From: Hydractinia symbiolongicarpus
Taxonomy: Eukaryota; Cnidaria; Hydrozoa; Anthoathecata; Hydractiniidae
Assembly: GCF_029227915.1 (NCBI RefSeq)
Contig: NC_079875.1
Location: 29,822,001 to 29,886,000 of the forward strand
Length of the DNA: 64,000 bases
Direction: 5' to 3'
The notes below the pieces were generated by a model. The model worked only from the letters and a program-made list of their open reading frames with translations. It had not been told where the DNA came from and did no database searches. This document shows positions 14,983 to 25,931 of this stretch, one piece after another. Numbering within the stretch: position 1 is the stretch's first letter; each line of letters opens with the position of its first letter. A program made the position numbers and the translations under genes.

Positions 14983-14998
14983 GGGGGGGGGGGGGGGG
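14983..14998 (+). repeat. G16 homopolymer run
   Basis: Sixteen consecutive G residues follow GCTTGCTA. Such a run is rare in this AT-rich sequence. It could form a G-quadruplex or reflect slippage, and its exact length may be uncertain in the assembly. Confidence 0.9.
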
Positions 14999-16050
14999 TT
15001 CCAAAGTAACGTCGATTCAACGCTTAGTTTGTTTGGCAAGTCAGCATATGGATGCCTACCCTAAACGAAGATGGCAATTTTTTTTGCCCGGCCATCACAT
15101 TTTCATATGCAAAAAGACACGAACCGAACATTTTATTGATGTTGGCTTTAGCAGTTACGACAGTAGGTCATTAACTAGCTATATTTCAGTTAATATATAG
15201 CTAGCTAGCTAGCTAGCTTATCATATGCAGTGCGACTGGCAAAAATTAGAAACATGTTGAGGTTTGATAATACTTAAATGCATTAACGGTAGCTACCTAA
15301 TAGCTAGCTATAAAACAATAAATAGATAAGTAGAATAACTTGTCTTGAAAATGGTCAACGAACAACAAAACCAGTGAGATCTTCAGTGTACGGAGACGTA
15401 ACTACCAGTCGGACAACCAAAACCAGAAATATATTTTGTTTTATTTATATTTTAGCTGTATTTCAGATCTGATCAGATCAGTTTCTTTCTTTTAAAATGT
15501 CATTTGGTTCTGGAAACTCATGATTCCTGCATCCTGATTGGCTGATGAGTGGAAAACGGCCTTTGGATTAAATAGGCGGTAATAAGGTGGTCAGGAAGCT
15601 GACTAGGGACGGACAGAATAACACACGAACACAAAAAGGCAAACTGAAATGAAAGATCAGCTACCTGACGGCGCTGACCAAAAATAAACTAAAAAATAAA
15701 CTAACAGTGGTTGGGTAGAAGTTTGTAGTAAGTTGCGTTTTTACTAATACATTTTCTATTTTTATTTCCCTGATTTCAAGAACGTCCTACCTTTTCTTAT
15801 TTTTATAGGATGGCAAAGTAAAACAACATAGATCTAAGAAAATAAATGTTGTTGTCAGACGAATTTAAAAAATTCTTACTTTTGTTTTTAGTTATGTTTA
15901 CCAGCATTTCATGGAGAAGTAAAAAAAGTAATTGTGGGAGTTCACTAGACGATTCTTATGTATGTATAATTTATAATTATGTATGTATAAAGATGCTGTA
16001 TGTGATTTTTTATCTTAAAAATATATACTTTATAATTATATCTTATGTAT
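14999..16050. other. Non-coding stretch with GCTA repeats
   Basis: Contains a (GCTA)n run around 15197-15220 and AT-rich sequence. Open frames here are at most 117 codons, have no recognisable motif and look accidental. Nothing further is supported. Confidence 0.4.
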
Positions 16051-16344
16051 ACAGTTGACGCTCGATATCTCGAACTTTTAGGTGATCGACGAAAACGTTT
16101 AAGATATTGAAAGTTTGATAGAACGTATAGTCAAAATATTGAGCGTGAAGCCAACGTTGTTCGGGCCTTTTGGAAGTCCTTTTTAAATTGAGGTGGAGTA
16201 AAAATTTCCCAAGTTTTTAATTAAGTCTCTTCAATGGAACTTTATTAAATCCATGTAATAAAATGAGCTTAAGGGACCAGAAAAATGGCTCGACAAAGCA
16301 AAAGTTTGAGATAACGGCTATTCGAGATTTCAAACGTCAACTGT
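16051..16344. mobile_element. MITE-like element with 24-bp terminal inverted repeats
   Basis: The sequence starts ACAGTTGACGCTCGATATCT (16051 onward) and ends with the inverted counterpart TTCGAG...GTCAACTGT at 16321-16344; 21 of 24 positions pair. Termini of the form CAGTTGACnCTCGA with an internal CTCGAA are typical of small Tc1/mariner-pogo-type non-autonomous elements (inference). A TA lies directly before CAGTTG on the left but no TA is seen on the right, so target duplication is unconfirmed. No transposase is present in its 294 bp. Confidence 0.6.
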
Positions 16345-17213
16345 GCCTTTAAGATTCTGCGCGTGTTAATTTGGCGTATCTTTTGTCCCGCGCATTTATT
16401 TTCTCCCACTGAGCCTTTTGACGAATTTAATTTTAGCGTGCGCGCCTTGCGGGCGATATAGAACAGAATTACCATCTTGTACAATTTTGGGGCAGTTATG
16501 CATATAGTCCAAAATAATCCTGCTTTTCTTAAACATTTAATTTTCAGCTACTTGCGCTAATTCCGTCTTCCTGAATTTATTTATAACCATTTTGTTGATA
16601 AGTACTCGAGGATATGCTCGGAGGAGATAAAAAGTATTCAAAGTCGAACGGAGCTGTATTATTGTAAATTTAAAGTTGACTTCACAGGCTTTAAGCTTGT
16701 AAAACGTTTTGTGGTGCCCCTGGTTTTCTAAGTAACAGATAAATTTTTAATTTTTTTCCAATTTTGACTTTAATGGCAAAAATATGGTTGACTGTGATCA
16801 AAGAAATTTACGAAATAATTCAGCTGTTTGTCACAATCTGAACACACTAGTAAAACTCGTGAGTCTAACCTTTTTGTCACCAAGTGCACTCTGCTTGATA
16901 TGTTTCCATTTATAATCATTGTTTCCAGACATATTCCCCTGGCAATTCGAGAGATTTTTCACAAGGTGACCTGAATTATAGTGACGTTTAAACGCTGGAG
17001 AAAAGCATTACAGCATGGATTTGCACCAGGTTCTATGGCGCCAAATAGTAATTTCGCTTAAAACTTTTCTTGAAAGAATTGTTTACATAAATATAAAAAC
17101 CTTTCTTTGGAATTGCTTCTTTCATTAATTTTTTTCTTTTTGAGTTCTTCTAGCTTCCATGATTTTTCTGATTGTTGAAACAACGTGCAAATTTTGTTGC
17201 TGATCTATATAAT
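16345..17213. other. Non-coding stretch
   Basis: AT-rich DNA between the MITE-like element and the 5' end of a Helitron-like copy. No gene, RNA or recognisable repeat was found. Confidence 0.4.
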
Positions 17214-17720
17214 AATACGCCAGTTCTGTGTCTCTGTGACAGGCAAAGTGGATGTGTTGTTTTTACTAAAGAAACAGCCGCGGTTGCATGTCACTTTTGC
17301 TAAACTTTTATTTTTATTCTGTTTTTTGGTGTGCTTTTACAAATTGATTTAAAACTTTTGTTTTAAGAAAGTCATGGTTAATATATTTTATTGTTCTCAT
17401 AAAAACCTTCTTTGTGTAATGATGTAAACTTTATTACACAAAAGTCACAGATAATTAATGTTTATTATTCCCTTAATATTGGTTTATCTATTCCCGCTTG
17501 AATGGAATTAACAACAAAATGTTTTGACGAAAAGAGCAATGCTTGGCTAAAACAAATCATGTGATAAAATAAAGTGATTTCATTAGTAGGAATTTTATTG
17601 CATGCGAATTTAAATTTACCCTAACGGGAGCTTTGTTATAAATTGTTATACGAGTAAAGTCACAGGTAATTGACGTTGTTATTATAGTTGTCAATTTCGT
17701 TAAGAAGTTTTTATTTATTT
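17214..17720 (+). mobile_element. Truncated non-autonomous Helitron (5' part)
   Basis: It begins TCTATATAATAATACGCC after an A, the usual Helitron A|TC boundary. It is similar, in opposite orientation, to the element at 40229-40933: shared landmarks include GTGTCTCTGTGACAGGCAAA, ATGTGATAAAATAAAGTGAT and TTGTTATACGAGTAAAGTCA. Similarity fades near 17710-17720 at a (TTTA)n run. The 3' hairpin and CTAG end seen in the other copies are absent, so this copy is 3'-truncated. It has no coding capacity. Confidence 0.75.
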
Positions 17721-18039
17721 ATTTATTTAAAAATATTTATACTGGATGAGGACTTCAGTAATTTGCAAATATATACATAAATACAAAAAAAACTGCTGTC
17801 AATGTCCGTCCTGTCTGAGAATAAAAATGGAAAAAAGCAGTAAAAACAGTAAAAACGATAAAAACAAACAAAAAATTGATCAACTAGAAATGCAACAGTA
17901 TGCAGAGAAGGTGTGAAGTGACTTCATGTGGGAGCTAAATAAGACATAGGCGTAGTTGAAAACATTAATCCCACTTAGCCAAACTTGAAGCAGACTGGAC
18001 GGCACAGTGACTAAGATAGCCGCTGAGAGTGCACTTCGC

Positions 18040-18195
18040 ACAATAGGTGGTATCGTGTATTAAGAGAAGTACCCTCTGAGTACCTTCATAAAAAGAGACA
18101 TTTTATCGATTTTTCGAATTTCAAGTGGCAGTGAATTATACAGTTTACCCCCTGCAAAATAGAAACTCTGCCGGGTGATTTCTAGTAGGTTAATA
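18040..18195 (-). pseudogene. CR1/Jockey-type reverse transcriptase remnant (C-terminal end)
   Basis: On the minus strand the sequence translates without a stop through the FYFAGGKLYNSLPLEIR block followed by LFMKVLRGYF. This is the characteristic end of CR1/Jockey-group non-LTR retrotransposon polymerases (aromatic, G, LWNSLP, IR, F..lk). Upstream and downstream the frame has stops, so this is a decayed 3' fragment. It may account for most of 17.75-18.35 kb. No catalytic motif remains. Confidence 0.7.
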
Positions 18196-18359
18196 ATTCA
18201 GATTAAATAAAATTGTTGTTGGTAAGGATAATCATAGCGAAACTTCTTTCATAAATATATATAGGAGTAGCTGCGTGTAACGAAGATATAGGACCAAAAA
18301 AATTACCATTTAGTGCACTTGCAAATTTGAGGCCACATAACAAAATAGTACTATACCTT

Positions 18360-18839
18360 CGTTTCGGAACAGACGGATTGATGACGTCAGCACAATACCT
18401 TTAACCCCAATATCCCTGTAATCGTTTGTCAAAAGTGATCCTATACATTTTCTTAATCGTTGCTTCACGCTCTATGCAACAGAGACGATGCGGGTACAAG
18501 TACTTTGGCAGGTGTCGCTGTCGCCAGCAAAATTTTTAAAGCCTTGTATATCCTTGCCTGCGTTATCGTTTTAAGCTCTACATATTACAGGCAACGAATA
18601 AACAAATTTTGGAATATCTAAATATCATGCACAGATATTCAAACAATAACAAATGTATGACAATTATGTTCTTGTCGCCAGAAAACTACAGTACCGAATA
18701 AAAGCCAAGTTTAGTTACGTTTAACTTACTTCTTTTGAAGTTCATATATTGAGTTTTTTCCAAACGTTTATGTGTATACTTTATTCGATTCTCTCGGGAA
18801 GATTATATTTTTGTAGGAAGTTTCATTAAAGAAAGAGAT
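18360..18839. other. Non-coding stretch
   Basis: Contains a short TGACGTCA tract with TTCGGAACAGA that resembles internal sequence of the 39-40 kb Helitrons, otherwise unremarkable AT-rich DNA. No gene supported. Confidence 0.35.
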
Positions 18840-19560
18840 TTACAACATTTACGAAGAATGTCTGAAATGCAGTCCGCGCGTCTTGTTTTTGTTTCAAACA
18901 CAAATTTTCTCAGTTGCTAAACTAATGTAAAGTAAAAATATGTTCCATTTAACAACGTATTAAACGGCTACCAAATTCTGTTCAACATCGACTCTCTTAA
19001 GTCACTATCTCCTTGCGTACACCATATCTGTGATGACGATATTTGAATAGTACTTTGGTGTTAAATAAACAGTTCTTGGTTAATATGATGACATATAAAA
19101 CATTATACCGTTAACAAATGGTCACGATTTGTAATTAACATCAGTAAGTAACCAAATGGTTTTACACAAGTTAAAAATACCTGCCTGGGACAAAAAAGTG
19201 AATGTGTCGAAACGAACTTTTTGTATTATTTTAAAAGTGAAGGTATAATCTTAGGCTGTCTGTTTTTGTCTCGAGCCAATCTAATACTACTATAATAATT
19301 ATTTGTTAGATGAGAATACTTCATGCTGTTCTGCTATGCTCTTCAAACTTCTCTGCAATATTAACGAGCTATTGCTCTTGTCCACGTGACACACAACTAG
19401 TAATTTATAACGTATTGGGAAATATATCTATAATATATGAGAGCAAAATGCATGAACTGGAGTAATCAATAATCGTGTGTGTGTGTTTTGTAAAAGCAAA
19501 CAGCACTTGCACAGACTGCAATTCACAACCATTTTATGTAGCAAACATGAAAAAATAAAG
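18840..19560 (+). mobile_element. Partial copy of the 3' region of the OTU-like element
   Basis: Several blocks match 37.0-38.1 kb in the same order and orientation. GTCCGCGCGTCTTG (about 18872) matches about 37005. The tract TTTGGTGTTAAATAAACAGTTC (about 19051-19072) matches about 37656-37677. The GTCCACGTGACA.ACAACTAGTAATTTAT tract (about 19380) matches about 37892. The 37-kb copy has extra sequence between blocks. The copy lacks the coding region and retains the end of the gene plus its 3' flank, as expected of a multi-copy transposon rather than a single host gene. Confidence 0.7.
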
Positions 19561-19885
19561 TTATAAAATTTAGAAGAAAATTTTCTATTGTAATTAATGT
19601 TTAAGAATCAAACCACTGTAGAAATTGAAATATGGTTGCGAAAGGGGTCTTGAACCTAGTTTATCGTTTCGCGTCAAAACTTATTCCGTCCTAACAGTGC
19701 CGTAACCGCCGGCGGCAGGGGGCACAGCCCCCCGATAATTTTCCTACTAAAAAAAAGAGAGGAAAAAAAAAAGAAAGAAAGAAAGAAATCAAGAAAAAGT
19801 GAGAAATATATGGTGTTATTTCTCCAAAAGTTAGATAACCTCAGAAAACTACTTTTGTTCGATGTCATAAAGGGAGAAAACTGAT

Positions 19886-19966
19886 GTTATGCCTGCTACA
19901 AATGCTGTTAGCGAACGATGTTTTTCGGCTTTTAACCACATAAAAACTTACCTTCGAGCTACACTG
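19886..19966 (+). pseudogene. hAT transposase C-terminal (dimerisation) remnant
   Basis: One frame reads VMPATNAVSERCFSAFNHIK followed by TYLRATL. The pattern P..N..SER.FSa....K..lR is the hallmark of the hAT-family C-terminal dimerisation region. Frames on both sides are interrupted; AT-rich AATAA repeats follow directly. A G-rich GGCAGGGGGCACAGCCCCCC tract lies upstream at about 19710-19733. Only a fragment remains, with no zinc finger or catalytic residues. Confidence 0.65.
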
Positions 19967-21535
19967 ATAAATAATAATAAAATATGAAATAATAAAATAT
20001 GAAATGAAATAAAATAATAATAAAACCACTAAAAGATGTGTGAAAGATTATTCCCACGCCTCGAGAGCATGCGACCACATTGAACGACTCTGCAAGCAAA
20101 TAAAGGACAATAAATCTGTATTTGTACACTTCTCTCGACACAGTTGTAGGGCAATGATTAATTCCCAAAACTTGCGATCTACGACCTAGCTTTGGGTACA
20201 AGTCGGTGTACAACCTCGTGTAGCACCCACTGCTTTTCCGTCAAAGGTCTTCTCCCAACAATCTTTTAACACTTTTACATACCGGGTAATAAAAATTCAC
20301 GCCTTGGTGCAAACTGTATACCTGACACGGAAAGAACTATTACCGCAATGAAGGATTATGACCTACGTACTATCGCTTTCTCACTGCACACACAACAATG
20401 ACATTCACCTCCTCACACAGCAGGAATGCTTCAGCAAAACCTCACCGTTCACCCTACAAAGTTTTCACCCTATAAAGGTTTTACACCTACCCAGACCACC
20501 ACTGTGTTAATATACAGCATGTCTAATTCTAGGTAACACGTCGTAGGTTTATAAGAAAAATGGCTATCTTTAATTTTTGAAATGCAAGTTTTCTACATGT
20601 TGCATAAACTGTACATTTGGAAAAATGTATTTATTACAGGTTTAGGTCTTTGTCTATTTAAAATTGTCCCGATCTTTCCAACATATCGACCCCAGGTGAC
20701 TTTTACGATATTCTTTGTAGTCTTTAAATCGAAGTATGCAATCTAAAAGTAAAAGTAATGTAGGTAACATTACTTAAATACTTGAAAAAATTAATTCGGC
20801 GCAAGAATAGTTTAGAATTACCATCCTTTTCAATATTACTTTTCGTCTTTTTCTCTATCTCATGAAAAAAGTTTAAGAAACTCTTTATAATTAATAAACT
20901 GGGCTGCTCCTGGCCATCCGAAATTGGATGTTGTTGTTGCTTATCACCACAAAATACAACAATGCATCTTACAATTTATTTTACTATTCACAGGTATGAC
21001 AAATGCAGAATGAACCGTTTTCTGTGGTACAAACAACTAGACAATTTTTTTCTTTCATAAGACAATGTGTAAATACTTTATTTAATACTACACTCTTCCC
21101 TAAAATTTTTCAAATACCCATCAATTGCATTAATATTTTTTTCAAAGCTTTTATATAAATCATGAAGTAGCCACCTGTTCATGGCCATTCTGTTATTAAA
21201 GTGTATGAGTGGTTTCGCATACTATACATTTCCATACCACGTTCAGTCAAATATTTGCGAAAGCAGTTTATTGTAACCAATTGCATGCCCCAAAATTTTA
21301 CAATTCAGTTCCAGTTCGTTTGATCTAAATACGGAAAAATGTGTTAAAACATTTCCAGAATTGTTAAAAACACATAAAAACTTAAATTTTTATCTGCCAT
21401 AAACGATACCTCGAACTATCACATAAATAGCCACGCACAATTTGTTTTAATATGCCATTTTAAAAACAGTTCGTAGTGTTGTGTATGACATGTTATCATA
21501 TTTACCTGGGGAAAGTACCATTCTGATGGAAATAT
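19967..21535. other. Non-coding stretch
   Basis: AT-rich sequence with scattered simple repeats (AATAA near 19970-20025). The longest open frame is 84 codons (minus, 19959-20213) and has no recognisable domain. No supported gene, RNA or complete element. Confidence 0.35.
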
Positions 21536-21539
21536 GGTT

Positions 21540-21630
21540 CTAAATATATCAGGATACTCCATTGCCAGTATTGCGGTGAGAACCATTTACCAACCATGAT
21601 TATTCTTTTAGTGGCTATAGCACCTTAACT
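21540..21630 (-). pseudogene. Helitron Rep N-terminal scrap
   Basis: On the minus strand a frame contains KWFSPQYWQW followed, after a deletion, by YPDI. The same block is longer at 53796-53980, where it is followed by QFGYLDMFITISPSDH. It matches the Helitron Rep segment in which a YW-containing block precedes a lG.PdlFiTlSp motif. Only about 20 codons survive. Confidence 0.5.
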
Positions 21631-21639
21631 AAATGATAA

Positions 21640-22640
21640 ATTAGTATAGTCAAAATTTTTCCACTTTCCGACTCCAAAGTGAAGCCTTAAGATTTCGCCA
21701 GCACCGAATGTTGGCTTCCTGTGGATGGCCAATTTTGATGCGATTAATAAAGTTTTGTGGTATGTAACTTGAATTGCTACACAAAGCATTTTATGAAAAG
21801 TGAAAAATGTCTTACTTTTCGATGAAACAAATTTACAACATATTTACATTTAAAATAGTTTACAATAAAAATAAGTACGAGAAGTTTGATTGATGATGAC
21901 ATTGTTTTTATTTTTTAACGGATATTTCGTCTTGTTGCTACAAGACATTATCAACGTAAATTGATACAATTATCAAGTTTTTTTAAATATAGTTTTCAAT
22001 CACTACATAATACACAGAGGACGTATGGCAGAATATGTTAGTCAAAAAAGATACGAGAAGGCGTCGCGTACGGACGTGTTAAATGGGTTTGGCATTTTTG
22101 TTTTGATTTTGCTGAGTTTATGTATCTTCAAAAGATGCGTTATCACCACAGATGGAATTAGTTCAAAATTAATCGAAGCTGATCTTGGAAAGATAAGTGA
22201 GATCTATTTTAATTCCGTATTTTGGAATATTTATGTCAACAAAAATAAAATAAACTTTCAACGACCAACAAGAAAGAGTATTAACTGTAAACTGCCTTGT
22301 ATGAACCAGCTGGGGTAATACAAAACCGCTCGGAATTACATTTTCCTCCCACATGACCCTGAAAGTACAGGATTAAAGCAACAGCGAAGTTATTTTAAAG
22401 AGAGGGAAAAGACAAAACAAAAAAAAAAAATACTAGCAACGGGTATAAAAGAAAACATATGATGTAGTGCTGTTGAGCGTTTTTGGATCAACTTTTCTTA
22501 TTGCCTTATCATTGCAGAGGTACCAAGAGTTTGTGGTCCGATCTTTGATATGGGCTCAATAGTGGCCTGCATTCAATGTTCCAGAGTGACGTATCACAGC
22601 TACCAAAGCATACCTTTGGATAAAAATGTAATTAAAATCA
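21640..22640. other. Non-coding stretch with one unsupported small ORF
   Basis: A 97-codon frame at 22025-22318 (+) has a hydrophobic stretch at residues 22-37 (FGIFVLILLSLCIF). It matches no family I know and has no other sign of being a gene. The rest is AT-rich DNA without a recognisable feature. Confidence 0.3.
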
Positions 22641-22892
22641 ATATAGAAAGAGTTGCGGAGAGGTTGCCAAGGCAAAGGCATTAAGCACGGCAAGCAAAGG
22701 GCACGGCAAGGCACGGCAAAGCAGGCAAGGAAACAGGAGGAGGAACAAGGAAACAGGAAGAGGAATCAGCAAGGCAGGGGTAGGCAAGGCATGGTAGGCA
22801 AACACAAGACCATAGAAGGCAGGCAACAGAAAAGGCATAGGAAGGTTAGGCAATGGCAAAGGGACGGCAAGGCAGGGCAGGCCCCTTAATAG
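22641..22892 (+). repeat. GGCAA/GGCAC purine-rich cryptic repeat
   Basis: About 250 bases are built from irregular GGCAAGGCA, GGCACGGCAA and AGGAAACAGGA words, much richer in G and in purines than the flanks. Open frames on both strands here (residues rich in K, R, Q, G on plus; L, P, A on minus) are by-products of the composition. Confidence 0.75.
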
Positions 22893-23038
22893 AAACTCCC
22901 TCCCCCTACAACTCAAAGATGTACTCAATGTAAGGTATTACATTTATATAAGGTCAATATACAGTGAATCATATTAGCAGAATTATGTGCCAATATAATA
23001 CAACCTGGTTGTTGTAGGTGCAAGATAATTGTTTTTCA

Positions 23039-23107
23039 TGCCCTGTCCAGGATTCGAACCTGGATCTCTCGTTTGCAAGAGTGTCATAGCCATTAGACCA
23101 ACAGGGC
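23039..23107 (-). tRNA. tRNA-like sequence, probably a shortened tRNA pseudogene
   Basis: Read on the minus strand it starts GCCCTGT and ends ACAGGGC plus A, giving a perfect 7-bp acceptor stem. The T arm is CCAGG TTCGAAT CCTGG with a perfect 5-bp stem and a B-box. A D-arm (TGGTCTAATGG) matches the A-box. The anticodon arm CTCTT-GCAAAC-GAGAG leaves only a 6-base loop, and only 2 bases remain for the variable region, so the length is 69 with the discriminator. The anticodon (GCA or TGC) cannot be assigned. It could be an atypical tRNA, a pseudogene or a SINE head. Confidence 0.6.
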
Positions 23108-23109
23108 GT

Positions 23110-23640
23110 AATAATTATGTAATTTTGTTAATTACATATACTTAAATGTTTACACTTGTGTCTAATTAACTAAGCTTTTAAAAAATATTGGTTATTATCC
23201 ATAAGGTTTTGACCTTTCGTTTTAAAGGATCGTGTATTTCAGGCTTAATCCCAAAACTTGAGGTAAAACTAAGTATGTTTATTGAAAATTTTCCCAACAT
23301 GTAAAGAAACGACTATTATCAAAACAAACTACGTTATTCCATGAAATTAACGAGTCAAGAATTTTATAACCTAAAGTTAAGCTTGCCAACTGACTATATA
23401 ACTATACACTACGTTAAATATAAAAAACGCATGCTGTTGTGCAAAAGAAAAAATTTATAAGAAGAAAAGTCTGGGGATGGGTTGAGAGGAATGAATTAAG
23501 AACAGCAAGTTTTAGCATTTTTTTATTTTTTTCACCACCGATACCCTCCTCTTCCTCTTCCTCTTCCACTTCCACTGCTCCTCTTCAGCTTCATCCGCTC
23601 CCGCACATCGTCCTCCTCGGTGAAGGTGCGAAAGCCACCA
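23110..23640. other. Non-coding stretch with CTTCCT-rich tract
   Basis: AT-rich DNA followed by a pyrimidine-rich (CTCTTC)n tract at about 23546-23590. Open frames are short and low in complexity. Nothing else is supported. Confidence 0.4.
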
Positions 23641-23723
23641 GACGCCTTCCAGGACTTGTAATTTTGTGAGCTTATATAAGCTCCCAAAGATTTATTTAGG
23701 GAACAAAAGTCCCGGAAGGCGTC
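23641..23723. repeat. 17-bp inverted repeat enclosing a 16-bp perfect palindrome
   Basis: GACGCCTTCCAGGACTT (23641-23657) pairs with AAGTCCCGGAAGGCGTC (23707-23723), 16 of 17 positions. Between them GAGCTTATATAAGCTC (23668-23683) is a perfect palindrome. The structure could form a branched hairpin. It may be the end of a small transposon; no second end was recognised. Confidence 0.7.
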
Positions 23724-25319
23724 CCAAGATAAATCCTTTTTCTCAGCTGATAATTCCTAAAAACACGATCCAATTGTGCTACATTCAAAACTTCCAAAAA
23801 CATGCAAAGTTGATCGACTTTTCTAATCATTCATTAAGTTATATTTACTGTTTTACCACATTCTACACTTCAAAGCAATTATTTCTAGTGTATAACTTAC
23901 TTTCACCTTCTCTTCCAACCTTCCAACTGTCTCCTCAAGCCTTTCAACTCGCTGTTTTAACTCCTACATAAAGATTCCTCTCAAATTAATTTAATACTGT
24001 ACTTTCATATGCTAATTCTCGTATGCTAATCTAACTAAGTTTTATATTATCTCATTTGGCCGCTAAAAGTAGTAGTGGTAGTATATATTTGCTGTTTCAA
24101 TTACAATTTTATCTATTACGTATAATAAGATGACAATCTATGGCAGTCAGGAAACCAACCAAATAGAAACAGCTAGTCTATGTAACATCGCCGTTATGTG
24201 GCAAATTTTTTAGCAATTGCTGTAAAGATATAACACAGAAACATAGGACACAAATGTGTCTCAAACCTTCCTCAGTATTAAATTTTAATACAAAAAGCTT
24301 TATATGAATGCAAAATTTTGCATCAAAGAAATGCAATTTCAGTATTGAAAAGGTGAAAAGCAAACTATGAAAATACTTACATCAACAATTTCGTTATTCA
24401 TAATTATTATTATGTCACTAAATATAAATTTTAAACTAATATTAAGCGATTAGGTAAATTTCTAATACAACACCTTTTAATGGGAGTTAAAAGCACTGAA
24501 AGAAAAAGAATTTTTGCAAACATTTCATGCAAAGAGAGTTTTATTGCCCTGGCTGTTGGTTGAAGAGCGTGTAGACACATTTCTACTCTACTTCAAAACA
24601 ACATGTATTTATTAAATTTTAACATAAAAGTAAAAATGTCATATGTCTACAAGCTCTTCTTGACAACCTGCACCACGAGAAGGTAGCCAATGGGACTAAG
24701 CAGGTCATACCTAAAATGAAGGACAGATTTATGTTGCAATTAACATTTTAAGTAAAAAAGAGTTACCCCATTTTGGTGATGTAATTGTTTACTTGATGTT
24801 GCATAACTTACAGTAACTGAGGTGTGATGGCTGGTAGGTTGATTGTTGTAAGTCGTTATGGTAGGGTGATTGGGCTGTGATGATCGGTAGGGTACGGATG
24901 AGACTGAATAATGCTGTAATGTTAAAGCACCTTGTTTAGGTTGCATATGGTGCGATATGTTGATAAGCAGCATAATGTTGTAATAGTAATGCACCTTGTT
25001 CAGGTTTTGAAATTGTATTATGTTAATACACAATTTTTTTCAATAAGCAACTCATTTTTTAAGCAACTGAACTGGATTTGAAATGTTTTAAGCAATTTTA
25101 GTTCTGGACAAATATAAGCACAAGCAAGAATAATTTTTTTTGCACACCTCAGTTTATTTTTAAGAAATATCTTTTTTACCAAAAATATGACTTAGTTTCT
25201 TTTTTCCGTTTATTATATATATGTTTAACAAAAATTAGACTTAGATATTGACTAAAAAATAACATGAGATCTGACCAAAATCCAATTTGCTTATAAAAAA
25301 AATTGTGCAATCAGCTCAA
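23724..25319. other. Non-coding stretch; possible Helitron 3' flank
   Basis: No gene is supported. From about 24929 the motif GCACCTTGTTNAGG appears (24929, 24992), the same word that forms the 67-bp tandem repeat further right. This part may therefore belong to the 3' region of the minus-strand Helitron. Its exact 3' terminus (hairpin plus CTRR) was not located. Confidence 0.4.
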
Positions 25320-25329
25320 TGCTGTAATG

Positions 25330-25575
25330 CACCTTGTTCAGGTTGCATGTGCACCTTGTTCAGGTTGCAATTGGCTTACAACGCCATTAATAATCAACAC
25401 AAAGCTGTAATGTTAATGCACCTTGTTCAGGCTGCAATTGGCCTACAACGCCATTAATAATCAGCACAAAGCTGTAATGTTAATGCACCTTGTTCAGGCT
25501 GCAATTGGCTTACAACGCCATTAATAATCAGCACAAAGCTGTATTAGAAATGCACCTTGTTCAGGTTGCATTCGG
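25330..25575. repeat. 67-bp tandem repeat next to the Helitron
   Basis: The word CACCTTGTTCAGG starts at 25330, 25352, 25419, 25486 and 25553; the last four are spaced exactly 67 bases. Each unit also contains ACAACGCCATTAATAATCA and CACAAAGCTGTA. Looser copies of the motif occur at 24929, 24992, 25828 and 25850. It lies downstream of the helicase gene on the same (minus) strand, consistent with minisatellite tracts often found near Helitron 3' ends. Confidence 0.85.
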
Positions 25576-25931
25576 TCATGCGGGATGGTAATTGTGGTAT
25601 GATAATCGGTAGGGTACAGACGATATGTTGATTGGGATAAGTCAAAATGGTACGGTAATTGTGGTATGACGATCGATGTGATACGGATAAAATAGATATG
25701 CAACTGGATATTAAATGCATCAGTGGTTAATGTAACAATCACAGACCTTTGTTAGGCTGTGTTATGACCCTCCACCTCCACCTCCAACAACACCATTAAT
25801 AATCAGTATAATGCTGTAATGTCAATCCACCTTGTTCAGGTTGCATTTGCACCTTGTTCAGATTAGAATGGTTTTTAGGGGCCAAGATTGTGATTGTCTG
25901 CAAAATAGGTGAATTCAGATTGTAATTATCA

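Noticed and set aside
14847-15200. 117-codon open frame across the G16 tract
   Set aside because: It includes a poly-Gly run from the G tract and has no recognisable motif; most likely accidental.
22025-22318. Small membrane protein of 97 residues
   Set aside because: Only one hydrophobic stretch and no family resemblance; the surrounding DNA is non-coding. I mention it only within the stretch description.
22638-22928. Open frames on both strands of the GGCAA-rich tract
   Set aside because: Their residues simply reflect the low-complexity DNA.
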